From: Pseudorhodoferax sp047601025 | GTDB taxonomy: Bacteria > Pseudomonadota > Gammaproteobacteria > Burkholderiales > Burkholderiaceae_C | Reading direction: 5' to 3' | NCBI RefSeq assembly: GCF_047601025.1 | Contig: NZ_JASGJZ010000001.1 | Location: 1,364,001-1,428,000 of the forward strand | Length of the DNA stretch: 64,000 nt | Shown here: in pieces, positions 8,904 to 17,279 of the stretch | Layout of the letters: each line of letters opens with the position of its first letter | Position numbering within the stretch: the first letter of the stretch is position 1 | The notes under the pieces: generated by a model | Database searches by the model: none | What the model saw: only the letters and a program-made list of their open reading frames with translations | What the model was told of the DNA's origin: nothing | Translations under genes and position numbers: made by a program

Positions 8904-10274
8904 ATGGACGAATTCGACTACGACCTGCTGGTGCTCGGCGGCGGCAGCGGCGGCGTGCGGGCCGCGCGCATGGCCGCGCAGCGCGGCGCCCGCGTGGCGC
9001 TGGTGGAGGCGGCCGCGCTGGGCGGCACCTGCGTGAACGTGGGCTGCATCCCGAAGAAGCTCTACAGCTACGCCGCGCAGTACGCCGAGGCCTTCGAGGA
9101 GGCCGCCGGCTTCGGCTGGACGCTGCCGGCCGCGCCGCGCTTCGACTGGGCCACGCTGAAGGCCAACCGCGCCCGGGAGATCGCGCGGCTGAACGGCGTC
9201 TACCGCGACCTGCTCCGCGGCGCCGGCGCCGAGATCGTCGAGGGCCGGGGCCGGCTCGCCGATGCGCACACGCTGGTGGTCGGCGCGCGCCGGCTGACCG
9301 GCCGGCACATCCTGCTGGCCACCGGCGGCGCGCCCTTCCTGCCCGACATCCCGGGCCGGGAGCTGGCGCTGAACTCGGACCAGATGTTCGACCTGGAGCC
9401 GTTCCCGCGGCGGCTGGTCGTGGTCGGCGGCGGCTACATCGCCTGCGAGTTCGCGGCGATCTTCCGCCGGCTCGGCGCCGAGGTCACGCAGCTGCAGCGC
9501 GGCGGGCGGATCCTCTCCTCGTTCGACGAGGACGTGAGCCGCTTCCTGGCCGCGGAGATGGGCCGCGGCGGCATCGACCTGCGCCTGGATGCCCGGGTGG
9601 CGCGCATCGCGCGGGACGGGCAGGCCCTGCGCCTGACGCTGGCCGACGGCGCGCAGCTGGCCGCCGACGCGGTGCTGGTGGCCACCGGCCGGCGGCCCAA
9701 CACGGCCGGCATCGGGCTGGAGGCGCTGGGCGTGCGCCTGGACGAGCGGGGCGCCGTCGTCGTCGACGCGCACTACCGCAGCACCGTGCCGTCCATCCAT
9801 GCGCTGGGCGACCTGTCGACCCGCCTGCCGCTGACGCCGGTGGCCACGGCCGAGGCCATGGCGCTGGTGGACCACCTGTTCGGCCCGGCGCCCGGCCGGG
9901 CGGCGCGCCGGGTGGACTACGACAACGTGCCCACCGCCGTGTTCACGCATCCGCCGGTCGGCACCGTGGGCCTGACCGAGGCCGCGGCGCGCCGCCGCTT
10001 CGGCCGCGTCGCCGTCTACCGCACCGAGTTCCGGCCGCTGCGGCACACGCTGTCCGGCAGCGGCGAGCGCACGCTGGTGAAGCTGGTCGTGGACCAGGAC
10101 TCCGACCGGGTGGTCGGCCTGCACATGGTCGGCGCGGACGCGCCGGAGATCGTGCAGGGCTTCGCCGTGGCGCTGCGCGCGGGCGCGACCAAGGCGGTCT
10201 TCGACACCACCATCGGCATCCACCCGACGGCCGCCGAGGAATTCGTGACCCTGCGCGAACCGGCGCAGGATTGA
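8904..10274 (+). CDS. gor: Glutathione-disulfide reductase
   Basis: 456-residue flavoprotein disulfide reductase. FAD-binding LVLGGGSGGVRAARMAA is at the N-terminus, the redox pair Cys43/Cys48 in GGTCVNVGCIPKKL, the NADPH-binding VVVGGGYIACEFAAIF in the middle, and the catalytic His-Glu in GIHPTAAEEF at the C-terminus. This layout and GVRAAR after the first glycine motif point to glutathione reductase within the family. The start MDEFDYDLLVLGGG has AAGGAG at 8893-8898. It restores reduced glutathione using NADPH. Confidence 0.93.
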   Translation: MDEFDYDLLVLGGGSGGVRAARMAAQRGARVALVEAAALGGTCVNVGCIPKKLYSYAAQYAEAFEEAAGFGWTLPAAPRFDWATLKANRAREIARLNGVYRDLLRGAGAEIVEGRGRLADAHTLVVGARRLTGRHILLATGGAPFLPDIPGRELALNSDQMFDLEPFPRRLVVVGGGYIACEFAAIFRRLGAEVTQLQRGGRILSSFDEDVSRFLAAEMGRGGIDLRLDARVARIARDGQALRLTLADGAQLAADAVLVATGRRPNTAGIGLEALGVRLDERGAVVVDAHYRSTVPSIHALGDLSTRLPLTPVATAEAMALVDHLFGPAPGRAARRVDYDNVPTAVFTHPPVGTVGLTEAAARRRFGRVAVYRTEFRPLRHTLSGSGERTLVKLVVDQDSDRVVGLHMVGADAPEIVQGFAVALRAGATKAVFDTTIGIHPTAAEEFVTLREPAQD

Positions 10275-10303
10275 GCGGCCATGCGGCGTTGCACAATGCC
10301 CGC

Positions 10304-11800
10304 ATGCCCTACCTGCCGCCGTTCATCGCCCCGACGCGCTACACCGATCCGGCCGCCGCGCTGCAACAGGTGCGCCGCATCTACGACCAGCAGATCGCCC
10401 ACCTGCGCGACGCCATGGCGCGCTACGTGGCCGGCGAAACGCTGGCCGGCCACGTGCGCGCCTGCTACCCGTTCGTGCGGGTACACACCGAGACGCTGTC
10501 GCGCGCCAAGGTCGAGGACGAGCTGGACCGCCTGGCCTACGGCTTCGTCGCCGGCGCCGGCCGCTACGAGACCACGCTGACGCGGCCGGACCTGTTCGGC
10601 AACTACTACCTGGAGCAGTTCCGCCTGCTGCTGGAGAACCACCAGGTGCCGCTGGAGGTGGGCACCAGCCACCAGCCGATCCCGGTGCACTTCTCGTTCG
10701 CCGAGAACGACCACGTGGAAGGCACGCTGAGCGCCGAGCGCCGCGGCCTGATGCGCGACCTGTTCGACCTGCCCGACCTGGGCGCGATGGACGACGGCAT
10801 CGCCAACGGCACCTACACGCCCCGCCCCGGCGAGCCGCTGCCGCTGGCGCTGTTCACCGCGCCGCGCGTGGACTACTCGCTGCACCGGCTGCGCCACTAC
10901 ACCGGCACGGCGCCGGACTGGTTCCAGAACTTCGTGCTGTTCACGAACTACCAGTTCTACATCGACGAGTTCGTGCGCATGGGCCACGAGGCCATGGCCG
11001 ACGAGCGCGGCGAGTACGCGGCCTTCGTCGAGCCCGGCAACGTCGTCACGCGGCGCCGGGGCCTGCCGGCCGCGGCGGCGGACACGCTCGGCGCGCCGCC
11101 GCCGCGGCTGCCGCAGATGCCGGCCTACCACCTGGCGCGGCCGGACCATACCGGCATCACCATGGTCAACATCGGCGTCGGCCCGGCCAACGCCAAGAAC
11201 ATCACCGACCACATCGCCGTGCTGCGCCCGCACGCCTGGATCATGCTGGGCCACTGCGCCGGCCTGCGCAACACGCAGCAGCTGGGCGACTACGTGCTGG
11301 CGCACGGCTACGTGCGCGAGGACCACGTGCTCGACGAGGAGCTGCCGCTGTGGGTGCCGATCCCGGCGCTGGCGGAGATCCAGCTGGCGCTGGAGCAGGC
11401 CGTGCGCGACGTGACGCAGCTCGCCGGACCGGAGCTCAAGGGCGTGCTGCGCACCGGCACCGTGGCCAGCACCGACAACCGCAACTGGGAGCTGCTGCCG
11501 AACAACGAGCCGCAGCGCCGCTTCAGCCAGAGCCGCGCGGTGGCGCTGGACATGGAGAGCGCCACGATCGCGGCCAACGGCTTTCGCTTCCGCGTGCCCT
11601 ACGGCACGCTGCTGTGCGTCTCCGACAAGCCGCTGCACGGCGAGATCAAGCTGCCCGGCATGGCCAACCACTTCTACCGCGAGCGCGTGGACCAGCACCT
11701 GCGCATCGGCATCCGCGCGCTGGAGCTGCTGCGCGCCCAGGGCATCGACCAGCTGCACAGCCGCAAGCTGCGCAGCTTCGCCGAGGTGGCGTTCCAGTAG
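10304..11800 (+). CDS. amn: AMP nucleosidase
   Basis: 498 residues, normal for Amn, which hydrolyses AMP to adenine and ribose 5-phosphate and so sets adenylate levels. The N-terminal AMP-nucleosidase domain (YPFVRVHTETLSRAKVED, GTSHQPIPVHF) precedes a nucleoside-phosphorylase-like catalytic domain with GVGPANAKNITDH, MLGHCAGLRNTQQLGDYVLA, ALDMESATIAANGFRFRVPY and LCVSDKPLHGEIK. I use ATG 10304 (MPYLPPFIAPTRY) because the 11-residue upstream extension overlaps gor and is unlike homologues. Confidence 0.95.
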   Translation: MPYLPPFIAPTRYTDPAAALQQVRRIYDQQIAHLRDAMARYVAGETLAGHVRACYPFVRVHTETLSRAKVEDELDRLAYGFVAGAGRYETTLTRPDLFGNYYLEQFRLLLENHQVPLEVGTSHQPIPVHFSFAENDHVEGTLSAERRGLMRDLFDLPDLGAMDDGIANGTYTPRPGEPLPLALFTAPRVDYSLHRLRHYTGTAPDWFQNFVLFTNYQFYIDEFVRMGHEAMADERGEYAAFVEPGNVVTRRRGLPAAAADTLGAPPPRLPQMPAYHLARPDHTGITMVNIGVGPANAKNITDHIAVLRPHAWIMLGHCAGLRNTQQLGDYVLAHGYVREDHVLDEELPLWVPIPALAEIQLALEQAVRDVTQLAGPELKGVLRTGTVASTDNRNWELLPNNEPQRRFSQSRAVALDMESATIAANGFRFRVPYGTLLCVSDKPLHGEIKLPGMANHFYRERVDQHLRIGIRALELLRAQGIDQLHSRKLRSFAEVAFQ

Positions 11801-11849
11801 CGCCGTGGCGGCCGGCCGCCGGGAGAGGCGCTGGTAGCATGGCCCGCCT

Positions 11850-12251
11850 ATGCTGCATTCGCTGACCCCCTTCCTGGTCCACTGGGCCATCACCGCGCTG
11901 TCGCTGTGGGCCGCCAGCCACATCTTCCGCGGCCTGAAGTTCGACAGCACCGGCGCGCTGCTGGTCTCGGCGCTGCTGCTGGGGTTCGCGAACGCCATCG
12001 TCAAGCCGCTGCTGATCGTGCTGACCCTGCCGCTGACGCTGCTGACCTTCGGCCTGTTCCTGCTGGTCGTCAACGCGCTGGTGATCCTGCTGGTGGCCGC
12101 GCTGGTGCGCGGCTTCCGGATCTCGGGCTTCTGGACGGCGCTGTTCGCCAGCCTGTTCGTCTCGCTGCTGAGCCTGCTGATCGGCGCCTTCGTCGGCGGC
12201 GGCGACCCGGCCCAGCAGATCCGGCTGCCGCACGGCGGCAACTGGCTGTAG
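11850..12251 (+). CDS. Phage-holin-family (DUF360-like) small membrane protein
   Basis: 133 residues with four hydrophobic segments: near 8-28 (VHWAITALSLWAA), 35-60, 60-85 (LTLLTFGLFLLVVNALVILLVAALV) and 95-118. The pattern GLKFDSTGALLVSALLLGFANAIVKPLL is typical of the phage holin 4_2 superfamily found on bacterial chromosomes as inner-membrane proteins of unknown role. No phage genes are nearby, so the holin label describes ancestry and not function. Confidence 0.85.
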   Translation: MLHSLTPFLVHWAITALSLWAASHIFRGLKFDSTGALLVSALLLGFANAIVKPLLIVLTLPLTLLTFGLFLLVVNALVILLVAALVRGFRISGFWTALFASLFVSLLSLLIGAFVGGGDPAQQIRLPHGGNWL

Positions 12252-12281
12252 CCAAGCCGCGCGCCGGGCGGAGCCGGCGCC

Positions 12282-13193
12282 TCACTGCGCCTGCAGCGTC
12301 TCCAGGGCCAGGCACAGGTCGGCCCAGGCCTTGGCCTTCTCGGGCAGGCTGCGCAGCAGGTAGGCCGGGTGGTAGCTCACGACCACCGGCACGCCCTCGT
12401 AGCGGTAGACCTTGCCGCGCAGCCGGCCGAGCGGCGTGGCGTGCACGTTCGGCACGCTGCCGGCCAGCAACGACTGCACCGCGAAACGGCCGACCGCCAG
12501 GATGATGCGCGGCCGCAGCAGCGCGATCTGGCGCTTGAGGAAGGGCTCGCACTGCGCGATCTCCTCCAGCGCCGGGTTGCGGTTGCCGGGCGGGCGGCAC
12601 TTGAGCACGTTGACGATGAAGGCCGCGCGCTGCGGCGCCCCGGCCTCGCCGTGGCGGCTGACGCCGACCGCGCGCAGCATGTTGTCCAGCAGCTTGCCGG
12701 CCGGGCCGACGAAGGGCTCGCCGCGCAGGTCTTCCTGCTCGCCGGGGGCCTCGCCGACGACCAGCCAGTCGACGTGCGGCGGCGTGGCCGGGTCCGCCGC
12801 CGCGGGTCCGACGCCGAACACCGTGTTCCGGCGCGTGCCGCAGAGCTTGCAGGCCTGGCAGCCGGCCACGGCGTGCTGCAGCGCCGGCCAGTCCATGGCG
12901 GCGATGGCGTCGGCGCGGCCGTCGGGCGCCACGGCGGCAGCCGGCACTGGCGCCGGCGCCGGCGCCGGCTCCGGGACCACGACAGCCACCGGGACCGCGA
13001 TGGGCACCCGCGGTGGCGGAGGCGGCTCCGCCACGCGCAGCACCGGCGCCGGTGGCGGATCGGCCGGCGCCTGATTCGATCCCTGTACCGGTACCGCCGC
13101 AGGCTGTGGCTGCGCGGCCGGCTGCGGCCACCAGACGCGCACCCGCATCTCCTCCAGCATCGCGCGCTGGCGCGCATCGAGGTTCAGCGCCAT
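12282..13193 (-). CDS. Uracil-DNA glycosylase, family 4 (iron-sulfur)
   Basis: 303 residues. A Pro/Ala/Val-rich linker (about 22-92) leads to a family 4 UDG domain with iron-sulfur cysteines in CQACKLCGTR, the catalytic stretch LVVGEAPGEQEDLRGEPFVG, GKLLDNMLRAVG, NVLKCRPPGNRNP, and the substrate-binding SYHPAYLLR at the C-terminus. It removes uracil from DNA in base-excision repair. The linker is typical of betaproteobacterial versions. It is the last gene of tsaB-rimI-udg, 13 bases after rimI. Confidence 0.93.
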   Translation of the reverse strand: MALNLDARQRAMLEEMRVRVWWPQPAAQPQPAAVPVQGSNQAPADPPPAPVLRVAEPPPPPRVPIAVPVAVVVPEPAPAPAPVPAAAVAPDGRADAIAAMDWPALQHAVAGCQACKLCGTRRNTVFGVGPAAADPATPPHVDWLVVGEAPGEQEDLRGEPFVGPAGKLLDNMLRAVGVSRHGEAGAPQRAAFIVNVLKCRPPGNRNPALEEIAQCEPFLKRQIALLRPRIILAVGRFAVQSLLAGSVPNVHATPLGRLRGKVYRYEGVPVVVSYHPAYLLRSLPEKAKAWADLCLALETLQAQ

Positions 13194-13206
13194 GCCTGCC
13201 CGCTCC

Positions 13207-13677
13207 TCACAGCGCCAGGCTCATGACGATGGCGTCCTCGCGCCGCTGGCCGGCGTCCGGGTAGTAGCCCTTGCGCAGGCCGACGCGGCGAAAGCCGAAG
13301 GCGGCGTAGATCCGGGCCGCGCGCAGGTTGCTGACGCGCACTTCCAGCCACAGCCACTGCGCGCGCTGGCCGCGCGACCACAGCGCCAGCGCGTCCAGCA
13401 TCAGCCACGCCAGGCCCTGGCGCTGGTACGCCGGGGACACCGTGATGTTCAGCAGGTGCACCTCGTCCACGCCTTTCATCGCGATGAAGTAGCCCAGCAG
13501 CTCCCCGTCCGCCACCAGCCCCTGGGCCTGGTAGCCAGCGGACAGCGCGTCCTGGAAGTTGCGCAGCGTCCACGGGTGGGTGTAGGCCTGTTGCTCGATG
13601 CGCAGGACGGCGGGCAGCCAGGCCTCGGTCAGCGGCTCGAAGCTGGCCTCGGCCGGGGCGACCGGGCGCGCGCTCAC
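13207..13677 (-). CDS. rimI: Ribosomal protein S18-alanine N-acetyltransferase
   Basis: 156-residue GNAT-fold acetyltransferase. The acetyl-CoA motif is VSPAYQRQGLAWLMLDAL (Q/RxxGxA type), followed by LWLEVRVSNLRAARIYAAFGFRRVGLRKGYY, the pattern typical of RimI. It acetylates the N-terminal Ala of S18. The GTG start overlaps the tsaB stop as GTGA, which rules out the long upstream extension of the open frame. Pairing with tsaB is a conserved arrangement. Confidence 0.92.
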   Translation of the reverse strand: MSARPVAPAEASFEPLTEAWLPAVLRIEQQAYTHPWTLRNFQDALSAGYQAQGLVADGELLGYFIAMKGVDEVHLLNITVSPAYQRQGLAWLMLDALALWSRGQRAQWLWLEVRVSNLRAARIYAAFGFRRVGLRKGYYPDAGQRREDAIVMSLAL

Positions 13678-14405
13678 CGCACGGCCCCCGCGGCCGCCTT
13701 CTCGGCCGCGCGCTCGGCCGTGGTCTTGGCCACCTTGTCGCGCACGTAGCGCGGCAGCGCCGCATGGTCCGGCACGGCCGCGCCCTCGGCCAGCAGCTGC
13801 GGCGCCAGCCGCAGCATGGCCGCGGCCTCGGGCAGCGCGGCCAGGCCCGGCGCCGCCGCGCCCAGGCGCGGGCCGTAGGCCGCGCCGGCGTTGCCGGCCA
13901 GCACCCAACCGGCTGGCACCTGCAGCGCTTGCGGCGCCAACAGCTCGAAATCGCCGTCGCGCCGCCAGCGGCCCTGCACGTGCCGGTAACGGCCGGCATA
14001 GACCTCGCCCATGCGGGCGTCCAGCGCGGCCACGACCTGCGTGGCGCCGGCCTGCTGGCGCGCCTGCTCGGCCACGGCCAGCAGGGTGTCGACCGGCAGC
14101 ACCGGCACGCCGCCGGCACGCCGCGCCCGGGTGCCGAAGGCCAGGCCCTGCGCGACCGAGCAGGCCGTACGCAGGCCGGTGAACGAGCCGGGGCCGGCGC
14201 CGAACGCGATCGCGTCGAGCCGCTCCAGCGCCAGGCCGGCCTCGGCCAGCAGCCCGAGGATCGCCGGCAGCAGCGTGGCCGAGGCCTGGGCGCCGCCCGC
14301 GGCCTCGCACGCCAGCACGCGCGCGCCGGCGCACACCGCCACCGACACGCGCTCGGTGCTGGTGTCGAATGCGAGCAGGTGCATGCCGTCCGAAGCCTCG
14401 TCCAT
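13674..14405 (-). CDS. tsaB: tRNA threonylcarbamoyladenosine biosynthesis protein TsaB
   Basis: 243 residues of ASKHA fold: HLLAFDTSTERVSVAV at the start, GPGSFTGLRTACSVAQGLAFG in the middle. TsaB bridges TsaD and TsaE in making t6A37 in tRNA. The Met at 14384 (MHLLAFDTS) matches the usual family start and may be the real one; 14405 gives seven extra residues. The C-terminus ends in a basic Ala/Lys-rich tail (about 220-243). It is divergent from dacB with only 33 bases between starts. TsaC, the other t6A enzyme here, is at 18.3 kb. Confidence 0.93.
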   Translation of the reverse strand: MDEASDGMHLLAFDTSTERVSVAVCAGARVLACEAAGGAQASATLLPAILGLLAEAGLALERLDAIAFGAGPGSFTGLRTACSVAQGLAFGTRARRAGGVPVLPVDTLLAVAEQARQQAGATQVVAALDARMGEVYAGRYRHVQGRWRRDGDFELLAPQALQVPAGWVLAGNAGAAYGPRLGAAAPGLAALPEAAAMLRLAPQLLAEGAAVPDHAALPRYVRDKVAKTTAERAAEKAAAGAVR

Positions 14406-14438
14406 CGCCGGGATTATCGGTGGGTAGACTCGCCGCCC

Positions 14439-15902
14439 ATGCCGCCGCTGCCATCACGATTCCTGCGCCTGGCCCTCGCCGGCGTGGCCGCACTGGCCGC
14501 GGCCGCGCTGGCCCTGGCCGCACGGGCCGCGCCGTCCGGCGACGCCCGCCCGCTGCCGCCGGAGATCGCGACGGCGCTGGCGCACGCCCGCGTGCCGCGC
14601 GACGCGGTGGCGCTGCTGGTGCAGCCGCTGGACGGCGGCCCGCCGCGGCTAGCCCACCGCGAGGGCGCGGCGATGAACCCGGCCTCGGTCATGAAGCTGG
14701 TGACCACGCTGGCGGCGCTGGACCAGCTCGGCCCGGCCTACACCTGGAAGACCCGCTTTTATGCCGACGGCCCCGTCGCCGACGGCGTGCTCGACGGCAA
14801 CCTGTACATCGAGGGCGGCGGCGACCCCAAGCTGGTGCTCGAACGCGTGGACGCCGCGTTCCGCGCGCTGCAGGCCGCCGGCGTGCGCCAGGTGCGCGGC
14901 GACATGGTGCTGGACGGCAGCGTGTTCGAGGCGCCCGCGCGCGACCCGGCGGCCTTCGACAACGAGCCGCTGCGGCCCTACAACGTCGCGCCGGACGGGC
15001 TGCTGGTCAACTTCAAGGCGCTGATCCTGCGCTTCGCCCCGCAGGACGACGGCACGGCCCTGGTCCATGCCGAGCCGCCGCTGGCCGGCGTGACGGTGCC
15101 GGCCCAGGTGGCGCTGGCGCGCGGCCCGGCCTGCGGCGACTGGCGCGGCGCGCTGCAGGCGGACTTCTCGGACCCGAACGCGGTGCGGCTGGCCGGCCGC
15201 TACCCGGCCGCCTGCGGCGAGCGCGAATGGGCGGTGGCCTACGTGGAGCCGGCCAGCTACGCCCAGCGCGCGCTGCTGGCGCTGTTCCGCGCCGCCGGCG
15301 GCGAGCTGGACGGCGCGGCCCGCGCCGGGCGACGGCCGGCCGGTGCCCGGCTGCTGCTGGAGGCGCCCTCGCTGCCGCTGGCCGAGGTCATCGCCGACGT
15401 GAACAAGCGCAGCAACAACGTGATGGCGCAGCAGCTGGTGCTGACGCTGGCGGCCCGGCGCGCGCTGCCCGGCCGCATGGAAGAAGGCCGCGCCGCCCTC
15501 GCCGCCTGGTGGCGCCGCTTCGTCGGTGCCGCCACGCCGGCCCCGGTGCTGGACAACGGCGCCGGCCTGAGCCGTGACGAGCGCATCAGCGCCGGCGCGC
15601 TCGGCCGCCTGCTGCTGCTGGCCAGCCACCATGCGCAGGCCGAGGTCTACCGGCAGTCGCTGTCGCTGGCCGGCATCGACGGCACCACCGAGCGCATGCG
15701 CGAGCGGGGCCTGGCCCAGGTGGTCGGCAACGCCTGGCTCAAGACCGGCACGCTGCGCGACGTGGCCGCCGTCGCCGGCTACGTGCGCGGCCAGAGCGGA
15801 CAGCAGTACGCGGTCGTGGGCCTGGTGAACCACCCGCAGGCCTCGGCGGCCCGTCCGGCCCTGGACGCGCTGCTCGAGTGGACGGCCAACGACCTGCACT
15901 GA
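14439..15902 (+). CDS. dacB: D-alanyl-D-alanine carboxypeptidase/endopeptidase (PBP4 class)
   Basis: 487 residues, exported by a clear signal peptide (basic start, then a long Ala/Leu core to about residue 32). All three penicillin-binding motifs are present: SxxK as Ser83-Val-Met-Lys86, SxN as Ser325-Asn-Asn, and Lys435-Thr-Gly. The region between the first two motifs is long, as expected of class C type 4 PBPs. It trims and opens peptidoglycan cross-links in the periplasm. No strong ribosome binding site is visible; ATG 14439 places the signal peptide correctly. Confidence 0.94.
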   Translation: MPPLPSRFLRLALAGVAALAAAALALAARAAPSGDARPLPPEIATALAHARVPRDAVALLVQPLDGGPPRLAHREGAAMNPASVMKLVTTLAALDQLGPAYTWKTRFYADGPVADGVLDGNLYIEGGGDPKLVLERVDAAFRALQAAGVRQVRGDMVLDGSVFEAPARDPAAFDNEPLRPYNVAPDGLLVNFKALILRFAPQDDGTALVHAEPPLAGVTVPAQVALARGPACGDWRGALQADFSDPNAVRLAGRYPAACGEREWAVAYVEPASYAQRALLALFRAAGGELDGAARAGRRPAGARLLLEAPSLPLAEVIADVNKRSNNVMAQQLVLTLAARRALPGRMEEGRAALAAWWRRFVGAATPAPVLDNGAGLSRDERISAGALGRLLLLASHHAQAEVYRQSLSLAGIDGTTERMRERGLAQVVGNAWLKTGTLRDVAAVAGYVRGQSGQQYAVVGLVNHPQASAARPALDALLEWTANDLH

Positions 15903-15972
15903 TCCCGGCCGAATCGCCGGCAGCCATCCACAAATTTGCGGAAAAACGCACGGCCACGGGAGCCTACCGCCC

Positions 15973-16011
15973 GATTCCTGGCAGGAATCCCATCTGGATT
16001 CGAGAAGAATC
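15973..16011. promoter_or_regulatory. Two tandem GATTC/GAATC inverted repeats upstream of the SGNH lipoprotein
   Basis: GATTCCT-GGC-AGGAATC (15973-15989) is followed by GATTC-GAGAA-GAATC (15997-16011). Both arms share GATTC/GAATC and lie about 80-115 bases before the ATG at 16088, in the only sizeable gap (15903-16087) between dacB and this gene. They could be a two-site operator or two small hairpins in the leader. The first hairpin could also act on dacB read-through, though no T-run follows. Confidence 0.35.
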
Positions 16012-16087
16012 TGCCAATACACGAACATCCCGTGCGCGATCCGCGCACATCACTTTCCCATCCCATCACCGACGAGAGGTTGCCTCC

Positions 16088-17203
16088 ATGCACTTCAAGA
16101 CAGCAGGACTGACGGTATTGGCGGCCCTGGCGCTGGCCGCTTGCGGCGGCGGCGACGGCCCGCGGTACCAGGCGCTCGTGTCGTTCGGCGACAGCCTGTC
16201 CGACGTCGGCAGCTACCGCACCCCGGGCATCGCGGCGCTGGGCGGCGGCAAGTACACCGTCAACGGCGCCGCGCAGGGCGTCTGGGTCGAGCAACTGGCC
16301 ACGGCGCTGGACCTGCCCGCCCCGTGCGCGGCGCAGACCGGGCTGCAGGCCACCGGCGTGTTCGCGGACCTGGCGGCGCCCGTCGCCGACCATCCGGCCT
16401 GCACGGCCTACGGCCAGGGCGGCTCGCGCGTGACCGATCCCATCGGCCCGTGGAACGCCGCGCTCGCGGCGTCGCCGGACCCCGCGGTGGCCTTCACCGG
16501 CCAGTTGGGCCAGCTGACCGTGCCCGTGGCGACGCAGATCGCCAACCACCTGGCGGCCCACGGCGGCCGCTTCACCGGCGCCGAGCTCGTGACGGTGCTG
16601 GCCGGCGCCAACGACCTGCTGGTGCACGCCGACGCGATGGGCGCGGCCATCGCCGGCGCGGCGAACCAGGAGCAGGCCGCGGCCGCGGTGCAGCAGACGA
16701 TGGCGGCGATGGCGCAGGCGGCCACCGAGCTGGCCCAATTGATCCGCGAGCAGATCGTGGCCAAGGGCGCCACGCGCGTCGCCGTGCTGAACCTGCCCAA
16801 TGTCAGCCGCACGCCGGCCATGCTGGCCGCGGAGGCGGCCGCGCCCGGCACCCAGGCGCTGGTCGACCAGATGACGCAGACCTTCAACGCCGCGCTGGCG
16901 GCCGGCCTGCAGGGCACGCAGGCCACGGTCGCGCAGATCGACCTGTACGCCGAGAACACCCGCCAGGTGGCCACGCCGGCGAACTACGGCCTGACCAACG
17001 TCACCACGCCGGCCTGCACCAACACCTTCCCGAACGCACCGGGCTTCCTGGCCCCGTCGCTGACCTGCACCACGGCCACCACGCTGCCGGGCCAGGACAC
17101 CTCGCGCTACCTGTTCGCCGACACGGTGCATCCCACGCCCTACGGGCACACGCTGCTGCGCGACATGGTGCTGGCGGCGCTGGACGCGCGCGGCTGGCGC
17201 TGA
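16088..17203 (+). CDS. SGNH/GDSL-family hydrolase lipoprotein (catalytically complete)
   Basis: 371 residues. The signal peptide ends in a lipobox LAAC with Cys19, so the product is probably an envelope lipoprotein. Block I is SFGDSLSDVG with nucleophile Ser36, block III is AGANDLL with Asn175, and block V is FADTVHPT with Asp345 and His348, giving the full Ser-Gly-Asn-His set. Likely an esterase or lipase; substrate unknown. GAGAGG lies before the ATG. It shares GGGKYTVN and a general layout with the convergent gene at 17.3-18.2 kb, which is its degenerate relative. Confidence 0.88.
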   Translation: MHFKTAGLTVLAALALAACGGGDGPRYQALVSFGDSLSDVGSYRTPGIAALGGGKYTVNGAAQGVWVEQLATALDLPAPCAAQTGLQATGVFADLAAPVADHPACTAYGQGGSRVTDPIGPWNAALAASPDPAVAFTGQLGQLTVPVATQIANHLAAHGGRFTGAELVTVLAGANDLLVHADAMGAAIAGAANQEQAAAAVQQTMAAMAQAATELAQLIREQIVAKGATRVAVLNLPNVSRTPAMLAAEAAAPGTQALVDQMTQTFNAALAAGLQGTQATVAQIDLYAENTRQVATPANYGLTNVTTPACTNTFPNAPGFLAPSLTCTTATTLPGQDTSRYLFADTVHPTPYGHTLLRDMVLAALDARGWR

Positions 17204-17221
17204 AAAACGCCCGCCCCATGG

Positions 17222-17246
17222 AAAAGAGCCCCGGCGGGGCTCTTTT
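17222..17246. terminator. Bidirectional rho-independent terminator between two SGNH genes
   Basis: A perfect 11-bp stem with a 3-base loop: AAAAGAGCCCC, GGC, GGGGCTCTTTT. The A-run and T-run at the two ends allow it to serve both the gene ending at 17203 (plus) and the one ending at 17280 (minus). Confidence 0.92.
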
Positions 17247-17279
17247 CACGTGCGGGAGGACGGCAGCGCCGCCGCCGGC

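Noticed and set aside
11850..12251. Prophage remnant suggested by the holin-family protein
   Set aside because: No other phage genes, normal base composition, and this family is common as a chromosomal membrane protein.
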